From Welwitschia mirabilis (Eukaryota; Gnetophyta; Gnetopsida; Welwitschiales): a stretch of 64,000 bases of DNA. The stretch covers positions 283,539,736-283,603,735 of the forward strand of contig JBOZIK010000001.1 of assembly GCA_051453625.1 (NCBI GenBank). Reading direction: 5' to 3'. The notes beneath the pieces are model-generated. The model saw only the letters and a list, made by a program, of their open reading frames with translations, had not been told where the DNA came from and searched no databases. Made by a program: the position numbers and the translations under genes. This document shows, piece after piece, positions 60,900-64,000 of the stretch (the stretch's first letter is position 1; each line of letters starts with the position of its first letter).

Positions 60900-61640
60900 T
60901 TAGAGAGGAAACAAAAAATCTCATGAACACCTGAATAAGAATATGATCTACTAAAACTATTATGTTTAAATCCTTGGTGGAAGTATAAATTAACATAAAA
61001 AAAGTAATAAAATATATCTAAACATGCATAGATTCATTAAGTACCTTGATAAAAATTTATCCAAGTAAAATTTTGTTATATATTTTGGAAAAAGTAAGAA
61101 ATTACATGTGAAAGAAAAAATTAATTTAAATTACAATCAAACATCCAATTCAAGAGGATGCAAGAAAGATTCCTTTCCATCCAACTTATCAGAAGATGAA
61201 CCAATCATACTAAAACCTTTGATTTAAGACCAAGGAATAGAAGCTAATATATGTGTTAAATCTCTTCAAAGTTAAATTTCGTCATGCATATAATTAGCAT
61301 CATACATGAAACAAATATCAAACATATGATCTATAAAAGAAAAGAATGATTCAACAGGACCATTATCAAGAATATAAAATAGAAGAGTCAAATCATGAAG
61401 TTTAATGAGAAGAAACCAAAATGACATTCCATTCCTATCCTTTAAGAGAGGAAGTATCAAAAACTTAAATTTTATGCAGTATCCCAAGAGAGAAAAACTA
61501 CAAATCTAAAGTTGCAATTTTAATCTCTTGAAGTAAGAAAAGATCTAAAGAAAGAGAAACATTAGAAAGAAAATCCCTAAACTACTTTCATTAGAGCTTG
61601 TTAAGAAAGCCTAAAACATTCCAAGAAATAATATTTATTA
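60900..61640 (-). pseudogene. LINE APE-type endonuclease (right-end element)
   Basis: Near 61633 the minus strand reads NIISWNVLGFLNKL, the start of the L1-type AP endonuclease domain (IISWNxRGLNxP). FRDFLSNVSLSLDLFLLQEI with the catalytic Glu in the QEIK motif follows. The frame 61487-61272 (WFLLIKLHDLTLLFYILDNG) fits the middle of the domain loosely. The enzyme nicks target DNA to prime reverse transcription. Stops follow shortly after the start. It is upstream of RT in the normal order. Confidence 0.8.
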
Positions 61641-61649
61641 AGATAGATA

Positions 61650-64000
61650 TGGAAGATAATGACATCCATTAATGTTAACAAAAATAGATCTATCAACATT
61701 CATATCTATAAAAGTAATAACTAGATTTGAAATAACATACTTTAAAGAAGTCTATAAAGGATCTACAGAAGAAGAAATAGTATGAGACTCAATATGTTTA
61801 TATCTTTTTAAACGTATTATGGAAATAAAACCTTCCTCATCTACAACTAAATGATTATTGAAAGGATAAGAAGAGACTTTATTTAACAAATTGTGTGATA
61901 AAGGTAAGGAACATCCATTTGATGTGTTTTTAAAAGACTGATTCTTAAATTTTGCAACATGATTGTTTTACATAGGTTTTAAAGAAGAGTGAACAATCTA
62001 TGGTAGTGGATTTGAAATAGATTTCTTTTGCTTTAGCAAAAGAGAAACTCTTAGAATATGATGCTTAAGGTAATTAAAATGAAAGATGTGATAAACACCA
62101 TAATGAGAATATACAGATCAGTTAGGTAAATTAAAGTAACCAATTTTCCAAGTAAACACCAATGTGTGTAGGATTAGGTTTTATGAAGTCACTCATGATG
62201 GTAATCAATTTATTTATGACTATTATTCCTTTTAGCAATTTTAAAACATTCTTTGTATCTAGAATCCGAAACTTTCAGTTGGTACATCATGCTTTTGACA
62301 AGAGAACTCTTAGCATAATATTAGTACCATTTTTTAAAAATATTTTATTTGAATTAACTCCTTTTAAGTTGGTAAGTTAAAGGGATTAATTTAGAGATAT
62401 AAGTCTAAAAATTTACTTTTGATTCTATCATACTATAACCTTTACATTTTTTGCATCTCTTTAAAAGCAAATATGACATTCATTTTTATCCATATGGTGG
62501 ATTTGTTTCACCATTCTATTTAGTGAAAAGACATTTCTTATCCTTATTGTTAAAGGTACTAGAGTTAGTAATCAGAATAGGAGAAAAATCATCTAAAATG
62601 TAAGAAACTCATAAACATAGAAGACAAATGATTACTATAGAATGAAATTGTGGATATGTAGAACTCTTTGAATGGCTCATAATAAATACCTCTTTTTCTT
62701 ATGGGTTTACTTAGGTATAATCTAGATGCTATGTACAATCAAATTTAAAAGGTACATTAATTAAATATACCTTTTCCTTAAAATGTAGCTAGCTATTTAA
62801 TTTTGGTAACATCAAATTATGAAATAACCTTTAATTTTATCATTTACATTTTTTAGGTTATTAAACTTTCCATCAAATATCCAAAGGATTTTAAGAAGCA
62901 TGAATGTTAGTCATTTTGAAATATTATTCCTATCGTACAAATCATTAAGGTCATAAATTAAGTAAAAGCTAAATCTAGCATTTGGTCATTCAAATTTTTT
63001 TTTATAATTCTTTATTTTAAGAGTGGTTTCTTTTATCAACTAGACAAGAAAATCATTTATTACTTATAATGATATGTGCATCACCTTTCCCTTCACTTTG
63101 ATTTATAGAAATAATTAAATCCTTACTTATGAATTAAGTTAAAACAACAATCATAACTTGAACAAAAATACTAATTTCTTGTAAAAGAATTAAATAAATA
63201 ACTAGTATAAGAGTTTTTTTTTTCCTTTTTTCAATTGGAATATATCAACGAATCCTTTTACATTTTAATAGACTAAAATCATTAAGAAATACATCTAAAA
63301 TATTTGATCATATGTGGAACTAATATGTTTGTAACCATGTTACCATCCTTTAGATCCATCATATTTTAAAGTACCATTAAAGGTTTTGCAAATGAAACAT
63401 CTATAGAAACCTATATTCCTATATTGGAAAATTCCATCATTGGATATGTAGGTTTTTCATTTCCAATTATGCTTATACACATATTTCATTTCCATCCTTC
63501 AACCATTTTAAAACCATCTAAATCAATAACAACCAATTTTTTCACTATATTATGAAAGGGTTATTCACAAAAATATCTTTTACTTTACTATAAACCATCT
63601 TCCAATCCTTGTTAATGTCTCTAGACATAGTATCCTTTGTGCTGGTACTAATAAAAAATGTCAAGTTCACATTCTTATTTTGTTTTTAGATATGAACATT
63701 ACAAAAATACATGACATCCTTGTTATAATAATGGCAGGTATTTGGAATATTAAAATAAATTAACTGAGTAAAATAAAACTTTTAGCCTTTAATCAAAGAA
63801 ATGGTTTCTTATTTTTTAAATTGAATTTAATAAGAAATCATTTTAACATACCTATAGGAGAAATCCAAGTTTCTCCTGTAAAGGCCTTCATTAGTCCCCA
63901 TGCCTTCATAGGGATATTAATCTATGACATTGGGTTCATATGTCCCTTAACCTTATCATTAGGATAAGACGTCTTAGACTCTTTGATATAAATATTAATT
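61650..64000 (-). other. Region upstream of the LINE endonuclease, possible ORF1 remnant
   Basis: In a complete L1-type element the ORF1 (nucleic-acid-binding protein) would lie here. A short frame near 62490 reads KNECHICF, vaguely like the first half of a zinc knuckle, but no DUF4283-like domain could be read. Other frames are short. It could also be unrelated AT-rich sequence. Confidence 0.3.

Noticed and set aside
62162-62380. 72-residue plus-strand frame near the right end
   Set aside because: No family motif, and it lies in the region upstream of a minus-strand LINE; likely a chance frame.
1-64000. tRNA, rRNA, CRISPR arrays, bacterial operons or phage genes
   Set aside because: No conserved RNA blocks, spaced repeats or operon-like gene packing were seen; all recognisable content fits plant nuclear repeats.

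Overview
The window looks like plant (probably angiosperm) nuclear DNA from a draft scaffold. It is very AT-rich and no gene appears intact. The recognisable coding sequence is almost all decayed plant retrotransposons: Ty1/copia, Ty3/gypsy with a chromodomain-like tail, and L1-type LINEs. Most carry in-frame stops and frameshifts. The species cannot be named from the sequence. Ten runs of N occur; seven are exactly 100 N, the usual placeholder for a scaffold gap of unknown size, and several fall at structurally important points.

Layout. 1-365 is a LINE fragment on the minus strand. 366-5840 is AT-rich sequence with a foldback and one clean poly(A) retroposon flanked by a 14-bp target duplication (3269-4322). 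5850-6960 is a copia gag/protease relic. 9033-25364 is a block of related gypsy pieces: two copies of a leader/gag-like segment, then protease-RT-RNase H-integrase in up to three partial copies. Between the gag copies lie a fragment of a PIF1-type DNA helicase (11491-12203) and a roughly 570-bp foldback (12700-13272). From 25364 a ~12.6-kb decayed unit (unit A) runs to 58360 once a later insertion is removed. A second, diverged copy (unit B) lies at about 42897-54223. Both copies hold the same old copia integrase relic, LINE fragment, conserved short ORF and remnants of an unidentified plant gene.

The clearest story is a nest. A copia element in minus orientation (36636-57052, about 264-bp LTRs, 5-bp ATTTT target duplication, PBS resembling an initiator-Met tRNA complement) interrupts unit A; unit B keeps the empty site. 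Inside the copia integrase gene sits a 5'-truncated LINE (39102-54989, 16-bp target duplication, poly(A) tail). Inside the LINE 3' UTR, between two 100-N gaps, lies all of unit B. A 23-bp sequence is repeated at the outer edges of those two gaps, so the LINE was probably continuous and unit B was most likely placed there by scaffolding. Another gap inside unit B (49691-49790) has the same 77 bp on both sides, so it is an unmerged contig overlap.

The right end (about 59380-61640) is a minus-strand LINE with endonuclease and reverse-transcriptase domains; sequence to 64000 may hold its upstream ORF. Nothing points to a new functional system. The items most worth a second look are the PIF1-type helicase fragment, the captured-gene remnants in units A and B, two short GC-richer inserts in the gypsy copies, and the probable mis-scaffolding.
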